Shown piece after piece: positions 7,787-16,417 of a stretch of DNA of 34,607 nucleotides; position 1 is the stretch's first letter; each line of letters starts with the position of its first letter. Source of the stretch: Alphaproteobacteria bacterium 33-17 (GTDB lineage Bacteria; Pseudomonadota; Alphaproteobacteria; Rickettsiales; 33-17); the NCBI GenBank assembly GCA_001897445.1, contig MKSX01000030.1, positions 1 through 34,607 of the forward strand. The letters run 5' to 3'. A model generated the notes under the pieces. That model saw only the letters and a list, made by a program, of their open reading frames with translations. It was not told the DNA's origin and made no database searches. Made by a program: the position numbers and the translations under genes.

Positions 7787-10700
7787 ATGCTGAAAAAAAT
7801 ATCTCTAATTCTAACATTTATTAGTTTTGCAAATTTAGCTTTAGCTAGTAATAACGGGTATTATCAGGATCCCGATGTTTTTAAAAATTTAGTGGTATTT
7901 GTAAGTGAAGACGATTTATGGGTTGTTCCAAAAGATGGTGGTGATGCAAAACGCATTACAACACTTGGAAGTGATATTAAAAATCCTGTCTTTTCGCCTG
8001 ATGGCAAAAAAGTTGTATTTAGCAGCAATCACAACGGCGGTTATGATTTGTATACTGTAGATCTAGATACAGGTGAGCTTACAAGAGTTACTTATATAAG
8101 TTCTGGTTATTTAAGAATATCAGATTGGTATGAGCCAAATACTGTTTACTTTGTATCAGATCATACCAGCGCATTTAACAAAGAAAGTCATTTGTTTAAG
8201 CTTGATTTAGACGCAAAAAAGATCGAAAAACAATCATATGGTGGGGCTAAGTTTTTCTCTACTAATGGCAGACAAAAGGCTTTGCAAAAAATTCAATATA
8301 GAGAATTTGGCTACTGGAAGTCATATAAGGGTGGCGCTACAGGTGACATATGGTTTGATAATGGCAAAGGAAAGTTTAATGAGCTTTTCAAAAACGAAGC
8401 AAATACTTCAAGACCAACTATAATAGAAGGGCGTATATTCTTTTTAAGCGATAAAGACGGCGTAGGTAATATTTATTCTATGGACTTTGAAGGTAGAGAT
8501 ATTAGGCAGCACACTTTACATAAAGATTATTATGTAAGACATTTCAGAGGCGATAATGATTCTTTAGTATATTCAATTGCAGGTGATTTGTACATTCATG
8601 ATATAGCGACAGATAAATCAAAAAAGATTAATATTGCGTTTCATTCTAATAAAGGCAAAAGCGATATTAAATTCCCTAATGCAAAAAACTTTATAGAGCA
8701 TTATTCTCCTCATCCTAAAAAAGATGTATTTGTGCAAATTATTAGAGGACATGTTGTAGTATCTCATTACTTTAACGGCACATCCTTTGAAGTTGGTAAT
8801 AAAAAGTACCGTTACCGTATTGCAGAATGGGCGAAAGAAGGTAAATTTATAATACTGGCTTCTTCATTTAAAGAATCTGATTGCATACACATACTTGATG
8901 CTAATACATTAGAGATAAAGCATGAGTTTACAGGATTTAAGTTTGGCAGGATCAATGCAATAATTCCAGCTAATAAGGCGGATAAGTTTGTTGTTACTAA
9001 TGACACTGGTGACATGTTTATGGTTACTTTCGGGAAAGGTGGCAATGAAGTTAGTAAAATAGACGCTACAAAATATGGCTGGATATCGGGTATTTCATGG
9101 TCTGATGATGACATGCACATTGCGTATTCTGCTATGAACTCAAACAAAAATGCTGTTATTAAACTTTATTCAATACGAAACCATGAGTCATCAGTTTTAA
9201 CCGAAGAAGACTCTAACGCATGGGCTACAAGGTTTGATTCAAAAAGTAAGTTCTTGTATTTCTTATCAGACAGAAATTACGTGCCTTTTACAGATTATCA
9301 TGATGGACGTATTTTTTATCCAATGTGGAATAAACCTTATATAATGTCACTCAACCGTGAAAATTTGATGCCATTTTATGGTGCAAGCGGCGCATTGGAT
9401 GTAAGCGAGGGTGACCAGGAAGATGATAAAAAAGAAGCTAAGTCTATTATTAATATCAAAAACTCTCATAGGAAAATTGTACCTTTCCCAGTGCCTGACA
9501 TGCTATACTATAATATCTATAGCAGTGGTGATAAGATTTGGTTTTTAATGTCTGGTCCGCAGCCAAACGCTGATATTCTCACACGAGATAGTCAGGGTGG
9601 CAAAAAAACACTGCAAATGTTTGATTTTAATAAAAACAAACTTGTTCCGATTGCAGATGGCATAGAAGATGCAATACTTACTAAAAACGGTGAAAGCTTT
9701 TTAATCAGAGTAGGGGCTGAATTAAGGCTTATTTCATCGATGCCAGGTGGTAATCCTTCTCAGCCACAAGAAATCACATCATCCGACTATGGCGCTGATA
9801 GTGGCTGGGTATACAACGATCCTAACCTTATGGTGAATGTTAAGGATGAGTGGTATAAAATTTACAACGAAGCCTGGGCTAATCAAAAAGATAGATTTAA
9901 CAACCCACGTCATAATATTAACTGGAATGAAATTTATCAAAAATATAAGCCTTTACTTGAAAAAGTTAGTACTCGTTTAGAGCTTAATGATGTGCTTTGG
10001 GAAATGCAGGGCGAGCTTAAAACATCTCATGCTTATGTATTCGGTGGTGATATCAAAGAGCAAAATAATTATACAGTTGCTAAACTGGGTGCAACATTTA
10101 CCTATGATGAAAACGAAAAGGCTTATAGATTTGAAAGAATTTATAGAGGTGAGCCTTGGAACTCTAGGGCTGCATCTCCGTTAAAATATCCTGGGCTAAA
10201 GCTTAGAGAAAGAGATTTATTATATAGCATTAATAACTTAAAGCTTACCAAAGAATTTACTCCTGAAATGGCTCTTGTTAACGCAGGGAATGACAGGTCA
10301 ATAATACTTGAAGTAGCTTATAATAATGGGCAGAGTAGACGTTATGTGCATGTAAACAGCCTCGATAAGGAATATGATCTATATTATAAAGAGTTTATCA
10401 AAACTAATGGAAGTTACGTAGCTAAAAAAACCGATGGCAAGATTTGTTACATTCATGTACCAGATATGATGCCAAGAGGTTTCACAGAGTTTTATAAAGG
10501 CTACCTAAACTGCTATAATAAAGACGGTATCATTATTGATGCAAGGTATAATGGCGGCGGCTATGTGTCTTCACAAATATTAGACTTCTTAACCAGACAC
10601 CGCATTGGTGTATTTGATTCTAAAATAATGGGTAAAGAAGCATATCCTTCTCTTGCTTCCAAAGGTAATTATGTGTTGCTTGTCAACCAGTACTCAGGTT

Positions 10701-10999
10701 CAGATGGAGATATTTTTGCGAATGCCTTTAAGTTTATGAGGCTGGGTCCAGTTATTGGTAAGCGTACATGGGGTGGGACTATTGGTATTAGAATGGATAA
10801 ATATCTTGTTGACGGTGCGCTCACAACACAGCCTGAATTTATTAGTTGGTTTGCAAATACTGGCTATGATATTGAAAATTATGGGGTTGACCCTAATATT
10901 GAGGTTGAAAATACACCAAATGATGCAATAGAAGGTAAGGATACTCAGCTGGATAGAGCTATTGAGGAAATTACTAAATTAGTCATGGAAAACAATTAG
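7787..10999 (+). CDS. Exported tricorn-type protease (beta-propeller plus S41 serine peptidase)
   Basis: 1070 residues with an N-terminal signal peptide (MLKKISLILTFISFANLALA, cleavage near A-S), then tricorn-like propeller repeats starting GYYQDPDVFKNLVVFVSEDDLW. A PDZ-like segment lies near 780-870 and a C-terminal S41-type catalytic domain follows. Tricorn active-site elements are recognisable: SHAYVFGGD gives S747-H748, YSGSDGD gives nucleophile S972 followed by D973, and IENYGVDP gives E1030. Archaeal tricorn is a cytosolic carboxypeptide-trimming complex; the signal peptide here points to a periplasmic enzyme degrading peptides into di- to tetrapeptides (inferred). The gene begins 1 nt after the permease stop with no separate ribosome site, suggesting coupling. 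Confidence 0.9.
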   Translation: MLKKISLILTFISFANLALASNNGYYQDPDVFKNLVVFVSEDDLWVVPKDGGDAKRITTLGSDIKNPVFSPDGKKVVFSSNHNGGYDLYTVDLDTGELTRVTYISSGYLRISDWYEPNTVYFVSDHTSAFNKESHLFKLDLDAKKIEKQSYGGAKFFSTNGRQKALQKIQYREFGYWKSYKGGATGDIWFDNGKGKFNELFKNEANTSRPTIIEGRIFFLSDKDGVGNIYSMDFEGRDIRQHTLHKDYYVRHFRGDNDSLVYSIAGDLYIHDIATDKSKKINIAFHSNKGKSDIKFPNAKNFIEHYSPHPKKDVFVQIIRGHVVVSHYFNGTSFEVGNKKYRYRIAEWAKEGKFIILASSFKESDCIHILDANTLEIKHEFTGFKFGRINAIIPANKADKFVVTNDTGDMFMVTFGKGGNEVSKIDATKYGWISGISWSDDDMHIAYSAMNSNKNAVIKLYSIRNHESSVLTEEDSNAWATRFDSKSKFLYFLSDRNYVPFTDYHDGRIFYPMWNKPYIMSLNRENLMPFYGASGALDVSEGDQEDDKKEAKSIINIKNSHRKIVPFPVPDMLYYNIYSSGDKIWFLMSGPQPNADILTRDSQGGKKTLQMFDFNKNKLVPIADGIEDAILTKNGESFLIRVGAELRLISSMPGGNPSQPQEITSSDYGADSGWVYNDPNLMVNVKDEWYKIYNEAWANQKDRFNNPRHNINWNEIYQKYKPLLEKVSTRLELNDVLWEMQGELKTSHAYVFGGDIKEQNNYTVAKLGATFTYDENEKAYRFERIYRGEPWNSRAASPLKYPGLKLRERDLLYSINNLKLTKEFTPEMALVNAGNDRSIILEVAYNNGQSRRYVHVNSLDKEYDLYYKEFIKTNGSYVAKKTDGKICYIHVPDMMPRGFTEFYKGYLNCYNKDGIIIDARYNGGGYVSSQILDFLTRHRIGVFDSKIMGKEAYPSLASKGNYVLLVNQYSGSDGDIFANAFKFMRLGPVIGKRTWGGTIGIRMDKYLVDGALTTQPEFISWFANTGYDIENYGVDPNIEVENTPNDAIEGKDTQLDRAIEEITKLVMENN

Positions 11000-11035
11000 C
11001 TGCTGTGTTTTTGTATGGGGTTGGTAGACTCTAAT

Positions 11036-11077
11036 AGATTATTTATAGACTGCATTAACGCTAAATATAAATAATCT
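11036..11077. repeat. Perfect 11-bp inverted repeat between genes
   Basis: AGATTATTTAT (11036-11046) and ATAAATAATCT (11067-11077) are exact reverse complements separated by 20 nt. No T-tract follows, so it is not a typical terminator. It lies 37 nt upstream of the -35 box of the next gene and could be a regulator site or a weak transcript end for the protease gene. Confidence 0.5.
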
Positions 11078-11113
11078 GTATACTAATATAGGTTAAAAAT
11101 AAGTAAATATATC

Positions 11114-11142
11114 TTGACTTTCATCCATAAATTAAGTATATT
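11114..11142 (+). promoter_or_regulatory. Strong sigma-70 promoter candidate for the 371-residue orphan
   Basis: TTGACT (11114-11119), a 17-nt spacer, TATATT (11137-11142). The predicted transcript start near 11149 leaves a leader of about 27 nt before ATG 11176. Confidence 0.65.
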
Positions 11143-11175
11143 TTATTAATATTTTAATTTTACTTTCCTATTGTT

Positions 11176-12291
11176 ATGAAAAAAAGAAAAGCAAGTGATC
11201 TTAATGACGGTATTACAGATACTGAGATATTTAGTTATTATCAAAATAATTCTCAGTCAGAACTTGTGGCACTTATTACAAGCAAAATTCAGTTGCTAAT
11301 TGATAATTTTGACGAAAATCAGAATAGTTTTGATCAGGAAAAAGCTGAACATAAATTTATTAGTTATAAAAGAACCAGAGAAGGGGCTTTTGATATTGAT
11401 ACAGAACTTGCAAACATATCTAAATTATTTGAGTTATTAAATAATAAAAATAAATATATTATAGCAACAGGCAACCATTATGCCTTGTTTAATTTCGTTT
11501 GTAGTGACAAACTTTTATTAAATAAACATCATACTTTAATAATGAATCTTTTTAAATTTTTCAAAAAAAAGGATCAGTTTAATCAAATAGATAATTTTTT
11601 TGAAATAGCTCAATCTAGTATTAGAAGCGAAACACGCTTAAATCAAGTTATAGAGTCTATGTGGCTTAATTTCTCTACTGAAGTTAAAGACAGACTATTT
11701 GCCGAAGATGGTACAAGACAATTTAGCTTGTTAAGTATATTTTTAAAGAATAATTATAGTTTTGAGTTTATAAAGCTATTTTGGAGTTCTCTGGATATAC
11801 ATGATCAGGAATTAAGTTTAAAATGTGCTAATTGCAGTAGCATTGCTTCTCTAATTCAATTGCGTTCAAAAGAAGAAATAACCTGGTTTTATAATCATGT
11901 AAGCTCGGACATAAAAATTTTAATGCTAAATACCTGGAAACAAAGTAGTACCAGTTTCAGCTTAATTGAAAGTAATGAAGTGCTATTTTGGCTTAAGTCA
12001 GCCGCAGGACAAGAGCTTTGGTTTGAAATATTAACTTCAAATAATTCTTATCATTTCAAAGAAATGTTAGCTTGTCCAAATAAATTTAAAGTTGTGATAG
12101 ACGACATATATACTGATTTTGGTGCTACTCCTCAAATTCAGCAAGCTTTGAAAGATAATGTAAAAATGCAGGAAGATAAACTTACGCAACAAATGTCTAG
12201 GTTAAGAATTCCTGATGCGGTTAAAAAAGGCATATCTTTTCAGGATTGGACTGCAAATCGAAAAAATAATGTAAACTCAATGAATTTATAA
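11176..12291 (+). CDS. Unrecognised helical protein, candidate effector
   Basis: 371 residues that I cannot place in a family. There is no signal peptide and no membrane segment; it looks mostly alpha-helical with many Lys, Asn, Phe and Leu residues. It begins with a compact basic stretch (KKRKASDLND) similar in form to the start of the 595-residue ankyrin protein encoded at 16418-18205 (KRKAESELLED). It has its own well-formed promoter and lies convergent to metK, at the edge of a stretch of effector-like genes. The middle contains evenly spaced helical segments (for example ELSLKCANCSSIASLIQL) that could be degenerate helical repeats, but no ankyrin consensus is evident. A secreted, host-acting role is a guess from context. 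Confidence 0.75.
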   Translation: MKKRKASDLNDGITDTEIFSYYQNNSQSELVALITSKIQLLIDNFDENQNSFDQEKAEHKFISYKRTREGAFDIDTELANISKLFELLNNKNKYIIATGNHYALFNFVCSDKLLLNKHHTLIMNLFKFFKKKDQFNQIDNFFEIAQSSIRSETRLNQVIESMWLNFSTEVKDRLFAEDGTRQFSLLSIFLKNNYSFEFIKLFWSSLDIHDQELSLKCANCSSIASLIQLRSKEEITWFYNHVSSDIKILMLNTWKQSSTSFSLIESNEVLFWLKSAAGQELWFEILTSNNSYHFKEMLACPNKFKVVIDDIYTDFGATPQIQQALKDNVKMQEDKLTQQMSRLRIPDAVKKGISFQDWTANRKNNVNSMNL

Positions 12292-12321
12292 AATTTAAAA
12301 TTCAAGCGCCGCGCTATATAA

Positions 12322-13500
12322 TTATTTAGGCATATATTTTTTGATTTCTTCAACTAAATCAAGCCTTTCCCATGAGAAACCACCATCTACTTCTGCTTCA
12401 CGTCCAAAATGACCATAAGCCGCGGTTCTGGCATAAATTGGCTTATTAAGCTGAAGCTTAGTCCGCATACCTTTTGGCGTCAGATCTACAACTTTGTGAA
12501 TAATATCAATAATTTCGCTCTCTGGAATAATGCCTGTACCATGCGTACTTACGTATATTGATAAAGGTTTTGCAACCCCAATAGCATATGCAATTTGTAT
12601 TGTGCATTTTTCAGCAAGGCCGCTTGCCACAATATTTTTAGCGATGTAACGCGCGGCATATGCTCCAGACCTGTCAACTTTAGATGGATCCTTGCCAGAA
12701 AATGCGCCGCCGCCGTGTGGAGCAGCGCCGCCGTATGTATCTACAATAATTTTACGACCTGTAAGACCAGTATCTCCAACTGGCCCCCCAATAGTAAACC
12801 TTCCTGTAGGGTTTACCAGGAATTTTGAATCGCTACACATCCATCCTTCAGGAAGAGCCTGAACCACGTATGGCTTAATTAGGTCTTTAACGTCTTTTTG
12901 GCTTAAATTTTCATCGTGTTGGATTGAAACTAATATATTATCAACGCCTACAGGTTTCCCATCTTTATACTGTATTGAAATCTGGCTTTTGGCATCAGGA
13001 CCTACGCCTTTTAATGCTCCAAGGTGAATAGCGCCAAAAATAGTTCTAAGAATTTTATGAGCATAATATATAGGGGCAGGCATAAGGTTTTTTGTTTCAT
13101 TGCATGCATATCCAAACATAATGCCCTGATCACCAGCACCTTCCTCTTTATTTTCATCACCATCCACACCCATGGCAATATCTGGCGATTGTCTATTTAG
13201 GTTAATATCAACGGTAATTGTATCTGCGTTAAAAGGGTCTTTATCGTAACCTATTGATTTAACAGCATTTCTTACGATTTTTTCAATTTCTTCCTTAGAA
13301 ATTTCAGGACCTCTAATTTCACCAGCAACCACTATTCTGTTATACATTGCCAGGCATTCTACCGCCACTTTTGCCATAGGATCACGCTTAAGGTAAGTAT
13401 CTAAAATGCTATCAGATACCATGTCACATAGTTTATCCGGGTGACCTTCAGATACTGATTCACTAGTAAATATATAGTCCTTAACGCGCTTATATTCCAT
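12322..13500 (-). CDS. metK: S-adenosylmethionine synthetase
   Basis: Makes SAM from methionine and ATP. The gene is full length (392 residues) and intact: HPDK at 20-23 in the N-terminal ATP/methionine region, GAGDQG at 121-126, the [17 protein letters not shown] segment and the P-loop-like [16 protein letters not shown]. An AAGG ribosome site precedes ATG 13500. SAM would feed methyltransferases generally and the DUF3419 enzyme encoded at 28555. In Rickettsia metK is often decayed and SAM is imported, so an intact copy suggests a less reduced genome. The leader is too short for a SAM riboswitch. Confidence 0.98.
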   Translation of the reverse strand: MEYKRVKDYIFTSESVSEGHPDKLCDMVSDSILDTYLKRDPMAKVAVECLAMYNRIVVAGEIRGPEISKEEIEKIVRNAVKSIGYDKDPFNADTITVDINLNRQSPDIAMGVDGDENKEEGAGDQGIMFGYACNETKNLMPAPIYYAHKILRTIFGAIHLGALKGVGPDAKSQISIQYKDGKPVGVDNILVSIQHDENLSQKDVKDLIKPYVVQALPEGWMCSDSKFLVNPTGRFTIGGPVGDTGLTGRKIIVDTYGGAAPHGGGAFSGKDPSKVDRSGAYAARYIAKNIVASGLAEKCTIQIAYAIGVAKPLSIYVSTHGTGIIPESEIIDIIHKVVDLTPKGMRTKLQLNKPIYARTAAYGHFGREAEVDGGFSWERLDLVEEIKKYMPK

Positions 13501-13536
13501 AACAATCCTTAATTTCTAAATGTGTTTAATAACTAA

Positions 13537-13564
13537 ATTCTACTAATAATTGACAAACTTGCAA
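13537..13564 (-). promoter_or_regulatory. Candidate metK promoter
   Basis: On the minus strand TTGCAA (13559-13564) is followed after 16 nt by TAGAAT (13537-13542), about 37 nt upstream of the metK start codon. Confidence 0.4.
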
Positions 13565-13711
13565 GAAATATAAGTATTTTTAATTGACTGAAAACTATGA
13601 AAATTATTAAGTAAGTTTTTATTAATGTTTAAAAATTAATTTTTTTACTTTTATTAAATATATATTTAGGGTAAACTTTATATATGAGGGAAAAGTATAG
13701 CCTGAAAAATC

Positions 13712-13720
13712 TGTTATGAT
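13712..13720 (+). promoter_or_regulatory. Extended -10 promoter for the coiled-coil gene
   Basis: TGTTATGAT gives TG-N-TATGAT, an extended -10 element. The -35 region (about 13692-13697) is poor, as is common for extended -10 promoters. The expected transcript start near 13727 leaves a leader of about 40 nt. A TTGACT at 13722-13727 has no -10 at usable spacing before the gene and is not preferred. Confidence 0.45.
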
Positions 13721-13766
13721 TTTGACTATGCTTGATATGTAAAATTTAATAATTGGGTAAATTATT

Positions 13767-15098
13767 ATGAAAGAATTTAATAAATTTATGAGTTCAGTTG
13801 AAAGATTTCAAGATGATATCGATCATTTAAACGATGCTGTCGCAAGTCGTGATCTTGCTACTGAAATGGGACAAAAAAGATTCAAAAATGCTGGAAAAGA
13901 TTTAGAAATCAGCTTAAAAAATGTTGCAGAGAGTGTAGTTCCTACATTTAAAGCATTTGGCGCAGAAGTAGACAATGATGATTTAAAGAAATTAAAATTA
14001 GAATTTAAAGCATTTGAAAAAGAAGTTGCAGAAGCAAAAAAAGCTGAAAAAGCTGGAGATAGACAATTATTTAATATGAAAATGAAAATTGCTTGTACCA
14101 ACTTGTTAGCAAAATTCTTAATTTTCGTTGATAAAGCTATTAAAAAGATTACAGGAAAAGTAACAAATCTATCGGAAAAAACTGTTAATAAAGTAAAAGA
14201 CCTTAAAGTTCAGAGAGGTTTAAAATCAACTGAAAATAAGGACATGGCATCTAGTCGTATCGGCGCTTTAAATACAAGTAAATTTAATATCACAACAAAT
14301 TTTAATAGTGTGAAAGATAAACTTGATGATGTTATCAAAGCTCAAGAAAAAGGACTTAAGACTTTAAAAGAACAGGCGAAATCTATTGAAAAATTACTTT
14401 CAAGCGTAAAAGGTGTAAATATTAAAAATTTTGACCAGAAAGCGCTTTCAGCACAGTTAAAAAGTTTAAATTCTGCAATTTCTTCGATTGAAAAATCTTT
14501 AGAAGCAAGAAAAAAACAGCTTAATACATTAAGAAAAGATTTTAAAACAACTACAAAACCTTTAAATCCTGGTAAAGTAGGTTCAATGAAATCACAAGCT
14601 AAGTCTGCTAATAAGCATAGTATTAGTGGAAATGGTAAGTTAAATGCGGTTCAGGCTAAGGCTATTGAAATGATGGGTGCTAATGCATTCAATGCTAAAA
14701 TTAATGAATTTGTTGAAGATGAAATTAAAGCGCTTTTTAAGGGTCAACCTAGAATGAAAGCTACATATGGTAGTTACAAAGAGTTCAAGCAATTTGTTAT
14801 GTCTGACAAAAATAAGACAAATCCTGATGTTCAAGGATATTGGGCTGCTAAGCAAATGATTAAAGAAAAAGCTATTGAGACTTGGAAAGAATTCATTAAT
14901 AAAAGTGAAGGAATTGTTTCTGATGTTAAATCAAACAATAAACAATCTGTAGTTAAAAAAGCTAAGGTTGGTTTAGAAAAAGCTGGTAGTGCCGTTAAAG
15001 GATTTGGTTCTTCAGCTTGGAATAAAGCTAAATCTTGGGTTTCTAGAACTGATGCTAGTAAAGCTGAAGGTCAAAGCCAAGGACAAGGTCCTAAATAA
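13767..15098 (+). CDS. Lys-rich coiled-coil protein, candidate effector or structural protein
   Basis: 443 residues, unrecognised. It is very rich in Lys, Ala, Ser and Asn, with no signal peptide and no membrane segment. Long amphipathic helices with heptad character run through about residues 30-110 and 175-260 (for example IEKLLSSVKGVNIKNF, SLEARKKQLNTLRKDF). A second helical block, about 295-400, ends in a hydrophilic tail rich in Gly and Gln (GQSQGQGPK). The ribosome site GGGTAA precedes ATG 13767. It stands alone between an extended -10 promoter and a strong UUCG-loop terminator, so it is probably a well-expressed single gene. The hydrophilic, positively charged C-terminus fits a type IV secretion substrate but is not proof. 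Confidence 0.8.
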   Translation: MKEFNKFMSSVERFQDDIDHLNDAVASRDLATEMGQKRFKNAGKDLEISLKNVAESVVPTFKAFGAEVDNDDLKKLKLEFKAFEKEVAEAKKAEKAGDRQLFNMKMKIACTNLLAKFLIFVDKAIKKITGKVTNLSEKTVNKVKDLKVQRGLKSTENKDMASSRIGALNTSKFNITTNFNSVKDKLDDVIKAQEKGLKTLKEQAKSIEKLLSSVKGVNIKNFDQKALSAQLKSLNSAISSIEKSLEARKKQLNTLRKDFKTTTKPLNPGKVGSMKSQAKSANKHSISGNGKLNAVQAKAIEMMGANAFNAKINEFVEDEIKALFKGQPRMKATYGSYKEFKQFVMSDKNKTNPDVQGYWAAKQMIKEKAIETWKEFINKSEGIVSDVKSNNKQSVVKKAKVGLEKAGSAVKGFGSSAWNKAKSWVSRTDASKAEGQSQGQGPK

Positions 15099-15128
15099 TA
15101 ATATAAACCTTTAAAGTTTATAGCAAGG

Positions 15129-15151
15129 GGGCTTCTTCGGAAGCCCTTTTT
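15129..15151 (+). terminator. Rho-independent terminator with UUCG tetraloop
   Basis: Perfect 7-bp stem GGGCTTC (15129-15135) / GAAGCCC (15140-15146) closed by a C(TTCG)G tetraloop and followed by TTTTT (15147-15151), about 30 nt after the coiled-coil gene. It is the clearest intrinsic terminator in the window. Confidence 0.93.
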
Positions 15152-15170
15152 GTTTGTTAATTGCTAAAGC

Positions 15171-15188
15171 AAAATGCTTCGCATTTTT
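15171..15188. terminator. Second AT-rich hairpin downstream of the main terminator
   Basis: AAAATGC (15171-15177) / GCATTTT (15181-15187), 3-nt loop, followed by T. It could serve as a backup or bidirectional terminator; it may also be part of the adjacent repeat cluster. Confidence 0.4.
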
Positions 15189-15215
15189 AATACTGACGTT
15201 GCAGCATATTCTGTT

Positions 15216-15254
15216 GTCATCGCGAGGAAAATGGAGTTTTCCGTGGCGATCCAT
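15216..15254 (+). repeat. Palindromic intergenic repeat
   Basis: Begins GTCATCGCGAGG and ends GGCGATCCATG, matching the widespread GTCATTGCGAG...GGCAATCCA layout. It folds with an outer stem ATCGC (15219-15223) / GCGAT (15246-15250) and an inner stem GGAAAA (15226-15231) / TTTTCC (15237-15242). It belongs to the same general class as the copies at 796-890. Confidence 0.7.
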
Positions 15255-15286
15255 GTTGTAAATGAGGCAATTTCATCGCAATGATC

Positions 15287-15345
15287 GTCACCGAAACTTT
15301 GAACTTCTAAAATTATGAGGAATGTAAAGCATTAAGTGATAATCC
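15287..15345 (+). repeat. Dispersed intergenic repeat, copy 2
   Basis: Bases 15287-15309 repeat the sequence at 56-78 with a single G/A change (core GTCACCRAWACTYYGAAC) and the similarity then fades through a TGAG...GCATTAAG...AATCC tail. Together with the hairpins at 15171-15254 it fills the 345-nt gap 15099-15443, in which I see no gene or RNA other than these repeats, the terminator and a promoter. Confidence 0.65.
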
Positions 15346-15376
15346 AGAAAAACAACAACCTATAATAGTTAAAAAA

Positions 15377-15405
15377 TTTACTATTTTTATAAATTATGGT
15401 ATGAT
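15377..15405 (+). promoter_or_regulatory. Extended -10 promoter for the 319-residue ankyrin gene
   Basis: TTTACT (15377-15382), a 17-nt spacer, TATGAT (15400-15405), with an extended -10 TG at 15397-15398. The TG-N-TATGAT form is the same as that ahead of the coiled-coil gene at 13712. It leaves a leader of about 30 nt. Confidence 0.55.
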
Positions 15406-15443
15406 TAAATTATTATAACAAAATACCTTAAGGAAGGTTCACT

Positions 15444-16403
15444 ATGGGTGACAAAAAAAACAAACCAAATTTAGACGTTGAAAGCACCATAAAACAAGGT
15501 TTAATGGAAGGGGCGGCATCGGGAAATATCGATGTTATAAAATACGCAACAAAGCAAATTAAGGAAAATAAGTCTAGTCTAACCGACTATATGCAAAAGC
15601 AGTACGATGATTTAGGTTTATCAAATCCGCTTATCGAGGCATCCAGAAACGGTCATGTAAACGTTCTAAAACATTTTGTGAATGAAGGTGTTGAGGTTAA
15701 TGGAGGATTAATTGCTGACGCTACAACAAATCTTGCAAGACTTCATAAAAACGGGAAAGTTAGTAAGGAAAAATACGAAGAAGGTATTAAAACCCTTGAT
15801 GACTTAGCAAACAGATATATTGCTAAAGCAACGCTTATGCCTGCTATTGAAAATGGTGAGTTTATGGAAGTTAAGAATATTTTAGACTCCGTATCTAAAA
15901 ACCCTAAAGACAGGGCAAATTTCCTAAACAACACCACATTTGATGGCTACAAGCATGAAACACCTGTTGCAGTTGCTATTAAAAGCGGCGATGTTCGCAT
16001 GGTGGATATTTTACAAAAAGAAGGTGCTGAAGTTGAGCCTTCAAGTCTTTATATGCTCAGCAGAAAAATTCAATCAGATAAAACTATTTCAGCCGAAGAA
16101 AAAAATACTCAGCAGGAAATTTTAAGTAACGTTTTAGACAGAGTTATGGCGAAAAACGGTGTAGAATCACCTGCAAAATCTGGTTTAGGAAATATCGATT
16201 TATCGGGTGTTAAACTTGATAGCATTAAAGTCGCGGATAATAAGGGTAAAAATAATACGGCTTCTAAAGGAAACCTTCAGAAAGAAGTGAATCAGATAAA
16301 GCGTACTTTAAGCCAAAAAGTGCTTGATAATCCTAGTGATAAAGACGTATTAAACGCTGCCAAGGCCGCAAACAAGCCTAAAAAAGCAGGTAGGGAAGTT
16401 TAA
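15444..16403 (+). CDS. Ankyrin-repeat protein (319 residues)
   Basis: Recognisable ankyrin units near residues 16-45 (LMEGAASGNIDVIKYA), 52-85 (PLIEASRNGHVNVLKHFVNE) and 170-205 (TPVAVAIKSGDVRMVDILQK), separated by helical linkers. The C-terminal third is Lys/Asn/Ser-rich and disordered-looking, ending in a basic tail (KAANKPKKAGREV). There is no signal peptide or membrane segment. The ribosome site AAGGAAGG is strong. Ankyrin proteins of host-associated alphaproteobacteria are frequently type IV secretion substrates, and the basic hydrophilic C-terminus would suit that; secretion is inferred. It is convergent with the larger ankyrin gene. Confidence 0.85.
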   Translation: MGDKKNKPNLDVESTIKQGLMEGAASGNIDVIKYATKQIKENKSSLTDYMQKQYDDLGLSNPLIEASRNGHVNVLKHFVNEGVEVNGGLIADATTNLARLHKNGKVSKEKYEEGIKTLDDLANRYIAKATLMPAIENGEFMEVKNILDSVSKNPKDRANFLNNTTFDGYKHETPVAVAIKSGDVRMVDILQKEGAEVEPSSLYMLSRKIQSDKTISAEEKNTQQEILSNVLDRVMAKNGVESPAKSGLGNIDLSGVKLDSIKVADNKGKNNTASKGNLQKEVNQIKRTLSQKVLDNPSDKDVLNAAKAANKPKKAGREV

Positions 16404-16417
16404 GCTTTTCTTTAAAA

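Noticed and set aside
12298..12316. Bidirectional terminator between the 371-residue orphan and metK
   Set aside because: AGCGCCGCGCT is a short palindrome with no room for a proper loop and no strong T-tract, so it was not called.
13501..13570. SAM riboswitch upstream of metK
   Set aside because: The leader from the candidate promoter is only about 35 nt and shows no SAM-II or SAM-I type helices.
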